Position numbers and translations under genes: made by a program
Source of the DNA: an uncultured Bacteroidales bacterium
Lineage (GTDB): Bacteria > Bacteroidota > Bacteroidia > Bacteroidales > Bacteroidaceae
Length of the DNA stretch: 29,208 nt
Assembly: GCA_937906165.1 (NCBI GenBank)
Contig: CALCYA010000073.1
Span: 1 to 29,208, forward strand
Direction of reading: 5' to 3'
Notes under the pieces: model-generated
Database searches by the model: none
Told to the model about the DNA's origin: nothing
Seen by the model: only the letters and a program-made list of their open reading frames with translations
Shown here: piece after piece, positions 17,782 to 25,994 of the stretch
Position numbering within the stretch: position 1 is the stretch's first letter
Layout: each line of letters starts with the position of its first letter

Positions 17782-17798
17782 TCATGTATTAAAATAAG

Positions 17799-17831
17799 AA
17801 ATGACCCATACCGCCAAGGTGTGGGTCATTT
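17799..17831. terminator. Shared terminator of secDF and DUF2851
   Basis: A 14-bp stem (17799-17812 with 17818-17831, one G-U pair) has a 5-nt loop. The + strand continues TTGTTTCTG. The - strand continues CTTATTTTAATAC. Both convergent genes can use it. Confidence 0.8.
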
Positions 17832-17897
17832 TGTTTCTGTGATATTCATGGGCATTTTTGCCTTTGTACCTGCAATCTTGTCTACATCCAATGCCTG

Positions 17898-19190
17898 TCA
17901 GCAACTGGCAATCCTCTCTTTCAGGTAGTAGTAGGCAAAGCGGCATTTTGTGCAGTTGTGCAAACGGCAGTATCTGCGGTCAAGTTGCAGTATCGCTTGT
18001 GAATCGGCTGCACATTCAATGGCGATGCCTTTATCCTTCCATTTCCTTACAATGCTGTTCTCCTCGCTTTTGAGCTGGTGCAGCAGTTCCTCAGCCTTGC
18101 CGCATAGCCCGCTGTCGTTGCGGTGTTTCCCGTATATATATAATATAGGTATAATGGCATTTATTATTATTACATCGAGCTGGCGTTGTCTCATGTTTCC
18201 ACACCCTATGGTCTCCGTACCGCCGAAACAGGCGTGGTTGCTCCAGTAGCCGTGTAGGGTAGTGTCAAGGAGTTTGTAATAACCTGTTATGGTCTCGCAG
18301 GCCGCTATGCTTGAGAAGTCAAGGCTCCTTTGCCAATAGAGTGCCGCAATCCTTGCTATGCGCACATGGGGTGTGGCGCAGCCCGTTCCCCAGGCCTTGT
18401 GGCCAATCTCTTTGAGACCGAACTTGTTCTTCAGAAACCTGTACTCCTTTGCAAGCTTGTTGTAGTACTCGCTTGTCAGTGCCTGTGTACGGTAGTAGTA
18501 AGGGATGCTCTCCTCGTCAAGCAGGCCTGCCTGGCCGAACATTATGGCTTCTACCTGCAACAGGTTGTCTCTGTGCTTGCCTAATGCGTTAAGATCAAGT
18601 ACTCTTGCCCACTCTTCAAAGACGTCGCCCTGTATGCCGAACCCGAAGCTTCGTATTATGATTCTCATTAGTGTCTCCTCCCAGCGCCTGTCGCATAGTG
18701 CGTATGTCTTCTCTATTGCAGCGGCCTTCTCTTCAATGCGTTCCACAAGCAGACGCGACAGGTAGTTGTGGATGTTTATACTGCTCTGTCCTGTAATGGC
18801 CGTTATGCATGGCAGGCAACGGCTGTGCTGCTGTGCTTCGGTGAACTCGTCATCAAGTTCCCGTGGGTAGGATATGCATAGCTGATGCACGGCTTCGCCA
18901 TGCTTCCTTAGTCTCTCGCAGTCATTTTCGATAGTCACGTGCAGTATCACGTTGTCATATCCCTCTTTGCTGTTGCGCAGTTCCTTCTCCCAATCGCTGC
19001 TCCTGTGGTGCAGTATCACGTTCCCGCTCCACTCCTTGTCGCCGATCCTTAACCTTGCGTTACAGAAGAGGTTGCTGTTTTCGCACTCCTTGCCGGTGTC
19101 GATGATCTTTATCTCTTCTCCGCTTGTAGTAATGAGCCTGCTCTTGGGTATAAGCCTGCTTTTCCAGATGTAATGCATCACTCCTTCCAT
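17898..19190 (-). CDS. DUF2851 family protein
   Basis: A 430-residue protein of the Bacteroidota-specific DUF2851 family, whose function is unknown. Family features seen: MEGVMHYIWKSRLIP at the N terminus, GNVILHHRSSDW near residue 65, ARNFGFG-like IRSFGFGIQGDVFEEWA in the middle, and a C-terminal four-Cys segment (C-x-LHN-C-x-x-C at about 413-419 plus a terminal Cys) that may bind metal. The ATG at 19190 matches family starts. The long in-frame extension up to 19475 is rejected because it runs through the terminator at 19222-19257 and the end of the HD gene. It may have its own weak promoter (TTTG-N21-TTTCTTTG on the - strand overlapping that terminator). Confidence 0.88.
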   Translation of the reverse strand: MEGVMHYIWKSRLIPKSRLITTSGEEIKIIDTGKECENSNLFCNARLRIGDKEWSGNVILHHRSSDWEKELRNSKEGYDNVILHVTIENDCERLRKHGEAVHQLCISYPRELDDEFTEAQQHSRCLPCITAITGQSSINIHNYLSRLLVERIEEKAAAIEKTYALCDRRWEETLMRIIIRSFGFGIQGDVFEEWARVLDLNALGKHRDNLLQVEAIMFGQAGLLDEESIPYYYRTQALTSEYYNKLAKEYRFLKNKFGLKEIGHKAWGTGCATPHVRIARIAALYWQRSLDFSSIAACETITGYYKLLDTTLHGYWSNHACFGGTETIGCGNMRQRQLDVIIINAIIPILYIYGKHRNDSGLCGKAEELLHQLKSEENSIVRKWKDKGIAIECAADSQAILQLDRRYCRLHNCTKCRFAYYYLKERIASC

Positions 19191-19221
19191 GTCGTTTGCT
19201 TTTTGCAGCAAAGAAAAGAGA

Positions 19222-19257
19222 TAAACCCCGCCAAAGTCAAATTCTTGGCGGGGTTTA
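19222..19257 (-). terminator. Terminator of the 7TM-HD gene
   Basis: A 13-bp perfect stem (19222-19234 with 19245-19257) around a 10-nt loop, about 50 nt past the HD gene stop. The - strand continues TCTCTTTTCTTTG, a U-rich tail. It lies upstream of the DUF2851 start. Confidence 0.8.
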
Positions 19258-19306
19258 CTATTCTTTTTTAACAATGTTTTAGAAAAAGTCTTCTTGAAAC
19301 GGCTTT

Positions 19307-21367
19307 TTAGCTCTTCTGGTTCTCTTTGGGATAGCTTATTCGTGTGTGGTATATTGCCATGAGTCTCTTCTTGAATACATCCTTTATGGTATCGATGTCC
19401 TTGAATGTAAGGGGGCTCTTGCTGTAGGTCTTGCTGTCGACCTGCTTGTCGATTATGCTGTCTACCATAGAACATATGTTCTCCTCGGTGTACTCCTTGA
19501 TGCTGTGCGAAGCAGCCTCAACACAGTCGGCCATCATAAGTATCGCCTGTTCGCTCGTGGTGGGCATGGGACCAGGGTATGTGAAAAGTGTCTCGTCGAT
19601 CTTCTCGTCGGGGTGGGCATTCTTGTATGATATGTAGAAGTAACCGGTCTTTGATAGCCCGTGGTGCGTGCTTATGAAGTTCTGTATGCTCTGTGGCAGG
19701 CCCTCATGCTTGGCAATCTCGATACCCTCAGTCACGTGCTTTATTATTATCTGTGCACTCTCTACCTCGCTCAGCGCGCTGTGCGGGTTGATACCACCGT
19801 TCTGGTTCTCGGTAAAGTATATCGGGTTGTTGGTCTTGCCAATGTCATGATAGAGCGCTCCGGTGCGCACCAGCAGGCTGTTGGCGCCTATTGCGCGGGC
19901 GCCTTCTGCTGCAAGATTGCTCACCTGTATCGAGTGCTGGAATGTTCCCGGAGCTTCCTGTGACATCTTCAGAAGCAGTTTGCTGTTGAGGTTCGACAGC
20001 TCTATCAGTGTCACGTTCGATACGAAATGGAATGTCTTCTCGAACACTATCATCATCGGGTATGCGATGAGCGTGAGAAGTGAGCTTATTCCAAGATAGA
20101 ACGGCATCCTTGAACCGACCTGTGACATGTTGCCGGTCTCAATGAGGTTGTAACACAGGTATACCAGCATGTAGGTCAGGAATGTGATGAGCACGCAACG
20201 GAACATCTGCAGACGTGACTCAAGTTCCTTCATGCATAGTATCACGCTGCATCCGGCAGTCAGCTGCAAAAGCAGGAACTCATACTTCATCACAAGCATT
20301 GTAGAGCATATGAGTATGGTGGTCAGATGCACCATGAATGCGGTGTGGTTGTTTATGAACAGGCACAGCATCAATGGGACAATGGCGAAGGGCAACAGGA
20401 ATACGTTGCCCACACCGTTGCTTATCATTATACCGAGTATTACAGGGAATGCTGTCGCTGCAAATATCGTAAAGGTATATTTGTATGTGTTTGTTATTAC
20501 CTCGCGCTGGTAGATGTGCAGGTAGGCATGGAGCAGCAGCATCACAATGATTACAAAGAGAATCTGTCCAAAGAAGATGTATGTGTTGTTCTTGTTCAGC
20601 TGGGCATTCTCGGTTTTGCTCATCTCGTTGACGTATGCATTTATTATCTGTGCAGTCTTGTGGTCTACAAGCTCGCCCGGGTTTATGATTAGCTGTCCCT
20701 TCTGTATATTCGCCAAGGTGGAGTCTATCTTTGCTATTCTGCCTATGATGTCATTGCTTGTGCGCTTGATGTCAAGGAAGTAGTTGGGTTTTATTATGCT
20801 GTCCAGCGGGAGTGAGGCTCCCAGTTTCTGCATGAGGGCCTGGTTGGATGATACGGCTTTTATGGCGTCTTGGAGTGGAATGAACTCCTTTGTGCTCTTT
20901 GTCTCGGCCCTGTTCCCGTTGATTGATAAGGCCTCGCTGTAGTTGTTGTTCTTTATGAATCCGGCATCCTCGTCCGAGATTATTCCATAGTTGTAGAGCT
21001 CCTGAAGCTGGCTTGTGAAGTTGTCGGAACTCGGTGCCAGGCTCATGAACCAGCCGTTGTTTAATGTACTTCTCAGTTTCTTGACAGCTTGTCTGCCTAC
21101 CTCGGGGTTGAAAATGAAGTAGGGCTTTGCCGCTTTTTTAGCGTTTTCCTGCTCTGTGGCAATGTCGGCATCGGCTTTGGGGACTTCGAAGCTGAACTCG
21201 GCGATAAGCTGTTCGTTCTCCCACGGTGTACCCTCCTTGAAGCCCAGACTTGTGCTTTTCTCGCGTGGCATGGTGTATGTTATGAAAAGGGTACATATTA
21301 TCAATAGGCAGATGTGGAATATCTGACGTGAGTATCTCCTTATGAAATTCTTGAATTTTTCCATCAT
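19307..21367 (-). CDS. 7TM-HD phosphohydrolase, PgpH-like (probable c-di-AMP phosphodiesterase)
   Basis: A 686-residue membrane protein with the PgpH/YqfF layout: TM1 at about 16-33, an extracytoplasmic 7TMR-HDED domain at about 40-260, seven helices at about 262-445, and a cytoplasmic HD domain at about 470-665. HD residues are H478 (TFQHSIQV), H507-D508 (LYHDIGK), H544, H568-H569 (STHHG) and D614 (MMADCVEA). In PgpH this domain hydrolyses c-di-AMP to pApA, which controls turgor, wall stress and potassium uptake; that role is inferred here. The start is one of two adjacent ATGs (21367, 21364). The gene is divergent from gltX and is single, ending in its own terminator. The family call is firm; the ligand is less sure. 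Confidence 0.92.
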   Translation of the reverse strand: MMEKFKNFIRRYSRQIFHICLLIICTLFITYTMPREKSTSLGFKEGTPWENEQLIAEFSFEVPKADADIATEQENAKKAAKPYFIFNPEVGRQAVKKLRSTLNNGWFMSLAPSSDNFTSQLQELYNYGIISDEDAGFIKNNNYSEALSINGNRAETKSTKEFIPLQDAIKAVSSNQALMQKLGASLPLDSIIKPNYFLDIKRTSNDIIGRIAKIDSTLANIQKGQLIINPGELVDHKTAQIINAYVNEMSKTENAQLNKNNTYIFFGQILFVIIVMLLLHAYLHIYQREVITNTYKYTFTIFAATAFPVILGIMISNGVGNVFLLPFAIVPLMLCLFINNHTAFMVHLTTILICSTMLVMKYEFLLLQLTAGCSVILCMKELESRLQMFRCVLITFLTYMLVYLCYNLIETGNMSQVGSRMPFYLGISSLLTLIAYPMMIVFEKTFHFVSNVTLIELSNLNSKLLLKMSQEAPGTFQHSIQVSNLAAEGARAIGANSLLVRTGALYHDIGKTNNPIYFTENQNGGINPHSALSEVESAQIIIKHVTEGIEIAKHEGLPQSIQNFISTHHGLSKTGYFYISYKNAHPDEKIDETLFTYPGPMPTTSEQAILMMADCVEAASHSIKEYTEENICSMVDSIIDKQVDSKTYSKSPLTFKDIDTIKDVFKKRLMAIYHTRISYPKENQKS

Positions 21368-21386
21368 TACGGTAGTTTATAGAGTC

Positions 21387-21415
21387 CAAAAATACGAAAT
21401 TTTTGCAACAACCAA
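21387..21415 (-). promoter_or_regulatory. Probable promoter of the 7TM-HD gene
   Basis: On the - strand, TTG (21415-21413), 18 nt, then TATTTTTG (21394-21387), a match to the -7 box. Transcription would start about 12 nt before the first ATG, so the leader is very short. Confidence 0.5.
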
Positions 21416-21509
21416 GCATAAAACCGTTTTTTTGCATCTGTAGGCTTCTGCTGACGGTGCTTTTTGTCGGGCTGTGGCGAGTGTGACGTTAAAAATCTGT
21501 TATATTTAT

Positions 21510-21540
21510 TTTGTTGTCAGCGCAAGTTATGTTAAATTTG
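21510..21540 (+). promoter_or_regulatory. gltX promoter
   Basis: TTTG (21510-21513), exactly 19 nt, then TAAATTTG (21533-21540): the Bacteroidota consensus. Transcription would begin near 21547, giving a leader of about 85 nt before the ATG at 21632. Confidence 0.75.
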
Positions 21541-21631
21541 CATATTGATATATTGTATATTAGGCTTTGTGGGCTTCAGGGGCATTTGTGCTTTGTTGTC
21601 CATTTGGTATCGGTTTGAAAATAATAGAATT

Positions 21632-23149
21632 ATGAGCGAAAGAAAAGTAAGGGTGCGTTTTGCGCCGAGTCCTACGGGTCCGCTCCACATCGGCGGTGTA
21701 AGGACAGCATTATATAACTACCTGTTTGCAAAGCAGAATGGCGGTGATCTCGTGTTCCGCATTGAAGATACCGACTCGAACCGTTTCGTACCGGGTGCCG
21801 AGGAGTATATCCTTGAGTCATTCCGCTGGTTGGGAATAAAGTTCGACGAGGGTGTCAGCTTCGGTGGCAACTATGGTCCCTACCGTCAGTCGGAGCGTCG
21901 TGACATCTACAAGAAGTATGTTCAGGTGTTGCTCGACAACGGCAAGGCATACATAGCCTTTGATACTCCCGAGGAACTCGAGGCCAAGCGTGCCGCAATG
22001 GATAATTTCCAGTACGATGCATCGACCCGTCTGAGCATGCGCAACTCGCTTGCGTTGCCGGCCGAGGAGGTCAAGGCTCTCATCGAGAGCGGCCACCAGT
22101 ATGTGGTGCGTTTCAAGGTTGAACCGGGTGAAAAGGTTGTTGTCAACGATATTATCCGCGGCGAGGTTACGATCAATTCTTCAATCCTTGACGACAAGGT
22201 GCTGTACAAGTCGGCTGACGAGCTGCCTACATACCACCTTGCGAACATTGTCGATGACCACCTTATGGAAATCTCTCACGTTATCCGTGGTGAGGAGTGG
22301 CTCCCTTCGGCTCCGTTGCATGTGCTTCTGTACCGTGCCTTCGGTTGGGAGGATACAATGCCGCGTTTTGCGCATCTGTCGCTTCTGCTAAAACCCGAAG
22401 GCAACGGCAAGCTCAGCAAGCGCGACGGTGACCGTCTGGGCTTCCCCGTGTTCCCGCTCGAGTGGCACGACCCTGCGAGCGGAGCTGTCTCATCGGGCTT
22501 CCGCGAGAGCGACTATCTGCCCGAGGCCGTCATCAACTTCCTGGCTCTCTTGGGCTGGAACCCCGGTGACGATGTTGAGCTGATGCCAATGGAGGAGCTT
22601 GTGAAGAAGTTCGATCTCTCAAAGTGCAGCAAGGCCGGCGCTCGTTTCGATTACAAGAAGATGGTTTGGTTCAACCATGAATATATATTGAAGAAGTCTG
22701 ACAGTGAGATAGCAGCGTTGTTCATGCCTGTTGTTGAGGCTCATGGCATAAGTACTACTCCCGAGTTCCTCGAGAAGGTGGTGTCGCTGATGAAGGGTCG
22801 TGTGAACTTCGTGCATGAGCTCTGGGATGCCTGCAGTTTCTATTTTGTAGCCCCAACAGAGTATGACGAGAAGACTGCGAAGAAACGTTGGAAAGAGGAC
22901 TCTGCGCAGAAGATGGGCGAATTGGCCGCGTTGCTCGAGGGCCTCGAGGACTTTTCAATCGAGAGTCAGGATGCAGCCGTGCACCAGTGGATTGAAGCCA
23001 AGGGCTACGGCATGGGCGAGATTATGAACGCTTTCCGTCTTGCACTTGTGGGCGAGGGCAAGGGACCGCAGATGTTCGACATCTCAGGGCTTATCGGCAA
23101 AGAAGAGACTCTTTCACGCCTCAAGAGGGCTATTGAAGTTTTAGGATAA
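21632..23149 (+). CDS. gltX: Glutamate-tRNA ligase
   Basis: GluRS, class I synthetase, 505 residues from the ATG at 21632 (MSERKVRVRFAPSPTGPLHIGG is the normal N terminus; only a few residues precede the HIGH motif). It charges tRNA-Glu in the cytosol. HIGH reads HIGG (19-22); KMSKS reads KLSKR (260-264) in GNGKLSKRDGD. RIEDTD (43-48) is also visible. The C-terminal anticodon domain is present and complete. The in-frame codon at 21545 would begin at about the predicted transcription start and is rejected. waaA follows after 25 nt, so the two are likely cotranscribed. Confidence 0.97.
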   Translation: MSERKVRVRFAPSPTGPLHIGGVRTALYNYLFAKQNGGDLVFRIEDTDSNRFVPGAEEYILESFRWLGIKFDEGVSFGGNYGPYRQSERRDIYKKYVQVLLDNGKAYIAFDTPEELEAKRAAMDNFQYDASTRLSMRNSLALPAEEVKALIESGHQYVVRFKVEPGEKVVVNDIIRGEVTINSSILDDKVLYKSADELPTYHLANIVDDHLMEISHVIRGEEWLPSAPLHVLLYRAFGWEDTMPRFAHLSLLLKPEGNGKLSKRDGDRLGFPVFPLEWHDPASGAVSSGFRESDYLPEAVINFLALLGWNPGDDVELMPMEELVKKFDLSKCSKAGARFDYKKMVWFNHEYILKKSDSEIAALFMPVVEAHGISTTPEFLEKVVSLMKGRVNFVHELWDACSFYFVAPTEYDEKTAKKRWKEDSAQKMGELAALLEGLEDFSIESQDAAVHQWIEAKGYGMGEIMNAFRLALVGEGKGPQMFDISGLIGKEETLSRLKRAIEVLG

Positions 23150-23174
23150 CATCGGTTCGTCTAAAATTCTTGAA

Positions 23175-24398
23175 ATGTACACTTTAGGTATATATCTATA
23201 TGCAGCCTTGGTTCGTCTGGCAGCGTTTTTCGGACACAAAAAGGCGAAACTCATGCTTGAGGGGCACAAGGAGATATTTTCTGTTCTCAAGGAGAAGGTA
23301 AAGCCGGGCAGCGACTATGTGTGGTTCCATGCATCCTCTTTGGGTGAGTTCGAACAGGGGCGTCCTATGATAGAGAAACTGCGTGCCGAGCACCCGGAGT
23401 ACCGTGTGGTACTGACATTCTTCTCGCCATCGGGTTACAAACCTGCAAAGAATTACCAGCAGGCCGATATAGTATGTTATCTTCCTTTCGATACAAAGAA
23501 GAATGTGAAGCGCTTCCTTGACATTCTGCAACCAAAGATGGCGTTCTTTATCAAGTATGAGTTCTGGATGAACTTCCTTGGTGAACTCAAGAAGAGGGAT
23601 ATTCCTACATATAGCGTCTCTTCAATCTTTCGCAAAGATCAGACATTCTTCAAGCCTTGGGGTGGCCGTTACCGTATGTCGCTCCATTCGTTCACTCATC
23701 TTTTTGTACAGAATGAACAGTCGAAACAGCTGCTCCGTTCTATTAACATCAAGAACGTGACGGTGGTGGGTGATACCCGTTTCGACCGTGTGATAAAGAT
23801 TCTTGAACAGGCGCGCCAATTGCCTCTCATTGATGCTTTTGTCGAGGGCGAGAGGAAAATCTTCGTTGTCGGCAGTTCCTGGGGGCAGGACGAGTCAATA
23901 TATATGTCCTATTTCAATGCCCACAAGGAGTGGAAGCTTATAATTGCCTCTCACGAGGTGAACGAGGAGAGGGTGGCAAGCATCGTCAAACAGTATTCGG
24001 GCAGATGCGTGCGCTACAGTAATGCAACAATCGAGGAGGTCCGTGATGCCGACTGTCTTGTCGTAGACTGCTACGGTCTGCTTTCGTCAATATACCGCTA
24101 TGGTGATGTTGCATACGTGGGCGGTGGCTTCGGCGTAGGTATCCATAATGTGCTTGAGGCTGCGGTGTATGGCATTCCGGTGCTCTTCGGGCCCAACAAC
24201 CGTAAGTTTCAGGAGGCGCAGCAGCTCAAGGCCTGCGGTGGTGGAATAGAGATTGTCGGTATCAATGATGTTGCCGAGGTCATGGACCGCTTTGCGTCCG
24301 ATGCGGCGGCTCTTGAGGCAGCAGGCAAGGCTGCCGGTGATTATGTGGCCGGCAATGCAGGCGCTTCGGCAAAAATATTCAAGGCGTTGGGCCTGTGA
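23175..24398 (+). CDS. waaA: 3-deoxy-D-manno-octulosonic acid (Kdo) transferase
   Basis: WaaA/KdtA, 407 residues, a GT30 glycosyltransferase on the cytoplasmic face of the inner membrane that adds Kdo from CMP-Kdo to the lipid A precursor. A single N-terminal helix (about 3-20) anchors it. The acceptor-side motif is WFHASSLGEFEQGRP, with the likely catalytic Glu at 58. The C-terminal CMP-Kdo domain has VGSSWGQDE, then GGGFGVGIHNVLEAAVYGIPVLFGPN, typical of the family. It shows that the host makes Kdo-containing LPS. It shares a transcript with gltX; mdh follows after 60 nt. Whether it adds one or two Kdo residues cannot be told. Confidence 0.95.
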   Translation: MYTLGIYLYAALVRLAAFFGHKKAKLMLEGHKEIFSVLKEKVKPGSDYVWFHASSLGEFEQGRPMIEKLRAEHPEYRVVLTFFSPSGYKPAKNYQQADIVCYLPFDTKKNVKRFLDILQPKMAFFIKYEFWMNFLGELKKRDIPTYSVSSIFRKDQTFFKPWGGRYRMSLHSFTHLFVQNEQSKQLLRSINIKNVTVVGDTRFDRVIKILEQARQLPLIDAFVEGERKIFVVGSSWGQDESIYMSYFNAHKEWKLIIASHEVNEERVASIVKQYSGRCVRYSNATIEEVRDADCLVVDCYGLLSSIYRYGDVAYVGGGFGVGIHNVLEAAVYGIPVLFGPNNRKFQEAQQLKACGGGIEIVGINDVAEVMDRFASDAAALEAAGKAAGDYVAGNAGASAKIFKALGL

Positions 24399-24458
24399 TG
24401 TGGCCTTATTTATTATTGGGAATATATATAACATAATAACCTTTTTAAATTTAAAGTT

Positions 24459-25451
24459 ATGAAGTATTTGACAAACGAGAAATTGGTGATTGTCGGCGCA
24501 GCCGGTATGATCGGTTCAAACATGGCACAGTCGGCTCTTATGATGGGCCTTACAACAAACTTGTGTCTTTATGACGTGTTCTCTCCAGAGGGTGTTGCCG
24601 AGGAGATGCGCCAGAGTGGCTTCGATGATGTAAACATCACAGCTACAACAGACGTTGCCGAGGCTTTCAAGGATGCAAAGTATATCATCTCTTCAGGTGG
24701 TGCTCCACGTAAGGAGGGCATGACACGTGAGGACCTCTTGGCCGGTAACTGCAAGATTGCCGAGGAGCTCGGTAAGAACATCAAGACATACTGCCCTGAC
24801 GTTAAGCATGTTGTTATAATCTTCAACCCTGCCGACCTTACAGGTCTTGTAACTCTCCTTTACTCTGGTTTGAAACCGGGTCAGGTTACAACACTCGCTG
24901 GTCTTGACTCAACACGCTTGCAGAATGCTCTTGCAAAGAAGTTCGGTGTGATGATGAAGGATGTTACAGGTTGCGCTACTTACGGTGGCCACGGCGAGCA
25001 GATGGCTGTATTCGGCAGTGCTGTAAAGATTGCCGGCAAGCCTCTGACCGACCTCATCGGTACAGCAGAGTTCCCCGCTGAGGAGTGGGAGCAGATGAAG
25101 AAGGACGTTACACAGGGCGGTGCAGCTATCATCAAGCTCCGTGGCCGTTCGTCATTCCAGAGCCCGTCTTACCTTTCAGTTGAGATGATCCGTTCAGTTA
25201 TGGGTGGTGAGACATTCCGTTATCCTGCCGGCACATATGTTTCTAACGAGAAGTACGACCACATCATGATGGCGATGGATACAGTCCTCGATGCCAACGG
25301 TTGCTCATACAAGATGCCGGTAGGTACTCCTGAGGAGATTGCAAAGCTCGACGCAAGCTACGAGCACCTTTGCAAGATGCGTGATGAACTCGTTACTTTG
25401 AACATTGTTCCTGCAATTTCAGAGTGGAGCAGCATCAACCCTAACCTCTAA
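24459..25451 (+). CDS. mdh: Malate dehydrogenase (LDH/MDH superfamily)
   Basis: A 330-residue NAD-dependent dehydrogenase of the LDH/MDH superfamily, in the form annotated as malate dehydrogenase in Bacteroides. It interconverts malate and oxaloacetate in the reductive succinate pathway. The nucleotide loop is VGAAGMIG (12-19). D39 at the end of beta-2 indicates NAD rather than NADP. Substrate-site residues are R84 and R90 in GGAPRKEGMTR, N123, R153 in GLDSTR and the catalytic H178 in YGGHGEQ. The arginines of the mobile loop fit a dicarboxylate substrate. No clear promoter lies in the 60 nt after waaA, so it may be read from gltX or from an unrecognised promoter. The terminator at 25477-25500 ends it. 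Confidence 0.92.
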   Translation: MKYLTNEKLVIVGAAGMIGSNMAQSALMMGLTTNLCLYDVFSPEGVAEEMRQSGFDDVNITATTDVAEAFKDAKYIISSGGAPRKEGMTREDLLAGNCKIAEELGKNIKTYCPDVKHVVIIFNPADLTGLVTLLYSGLKPGQVTTLAGLDSTRLQNALAKKFGVMMKDVTGCATYGGHGEQMAVFGSAVKIAGKPLTDLIGTAEFPAEEWEQMKKDVTQGGAAIIKLRGRSSFQSPSYLSVEMIRSVMGGETFRYPAGTYVSNEKYDHIMMAMDTVLDANGCSYKMPVGTPEEIAKLDASYEHLCKMRDELVTLNIVPAISEWSSINPNL

Positions 25452-25476
25452 TATCGGTTAATTGCTTTTATAATGT

Positions 25477-25500
25477 TACGGGAGCGCACGCGCTCCCGTA
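25477..25500 (+). terminator. Terminator of mdh
   Basis: A 10-bp GC-rich perfect stem (25477-25486 with 25491-25500) around the loop CACG, followed by CTTTTTG. It lies 26 nt past the mdh stop. Confidence 0.9.
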
Positions 25501-25611
25501 CTTTTTGTAGCTATGGTAACTGTGTGCATTCCCTTTGCCCGGGCTATCATAGTCACATTAGCCTCCTTTCCTCACTTTTTCGCCCTTTTATGCAAAAAGT
25601 ATCTTAAAAGT

Positions 25612-25642
25612 TTTGTCATTTAAGAAATTGTATCTACTTTTG
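25612..25642 (+). promoter_or_regulatory. rpsU promoter
   Basis: TTTG (25612-25615), 19 nt, then TACTTTTG (25635-25642): a full match to the Bacteroidota consensus. Transcription would begin near 25649, with an A/T-rich leader of about 49 nt. The rest of 25501-25611 holds no gene that I can see. Confidence 0.8.
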
Positions 25643-25697
25643 CGCTGCATTTTGTGTAATGTAGAAAATAATATAAACTAAATAAATAAAATAGGAA

Positions 25698-25889
25698 ATG
25701 ATTGTAGTACCTGTTAAAGAGGGCGAGAACATTGAGAGAGCTCTCAAAAAATTCAAGAGAAAATTCGAGAAGACCGGTGTAGTTAAGGAGTTGCGCGCTC
25801 GTCAGCAGTTTGACAAGCCTTCAGTTCTCAAGAGACTGAAGATGGAGCACGCTATCTATGTTCAGAAGCTTCGTGCAAACGAGGAATAA
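25698..25889 (+). CDS. rpsU: Small ribosomal subunit protein bS21
   Basis: bS21, 63 residues, the usual Bacteroidota length. It binds near the anti-Shine-Dalgarno end of 16S rRNA. The sequence MIVVPVKEGENIERALKKFKR and the basic RARQQFDKPSVLKRLK are diagnostic. The ATG at 25698 has AGGA ending one base upstream. It heads a probable operon with the recombinase and hpf, an order I recall from Bacteroides. In Bacteroidota bS21 is involved in occluding the anti-Shine-Dalgarno sequence, so its upstream AGGA could matter for autoregulation, but the spacing here is too short for a strong site. Confidence 0.96.
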   Translation: MIVVPVKEGENIERALKKFKRKFEKTGVVKELRARQQFDKPSVLKRLKMEHAIYVQKLRANEE

Positions 25890-25952
25890 GAAACAATCTG
25901 AATAATTCTTAAAAACCGGATATTTTTCTTGTTTTTTAGACTAAAGTGATTT

Positions 25953-25994
25953 ATATTCGTTGCCGAAAGATACTTTTCTTTCGGCAACGAATAT
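25953..25994 (+). other. 17-bp perfect hairpin covering the recombinase start codon
   Basis: Arms 25953-25969 and 25978-25994 pair perfectly over 17 bp around the loop ATACTTTT. The last two bases of the 3' arm are the A and T of the recombinase ATG (25993-25995). No U-tract follows (GTTTATAG), so it is a poor terminator for rpsU. It more probably controls how much of the recombinase is made or protects the rpsU mRNA end. Confidence 0.85.

Noticed and set aside
19191..19475. N-terminal extension of the DUF2851 frame
   Set aside because: It reads through a terminator hairpin and into the end of the HD gene, and relatives start at the ATG at 19190.
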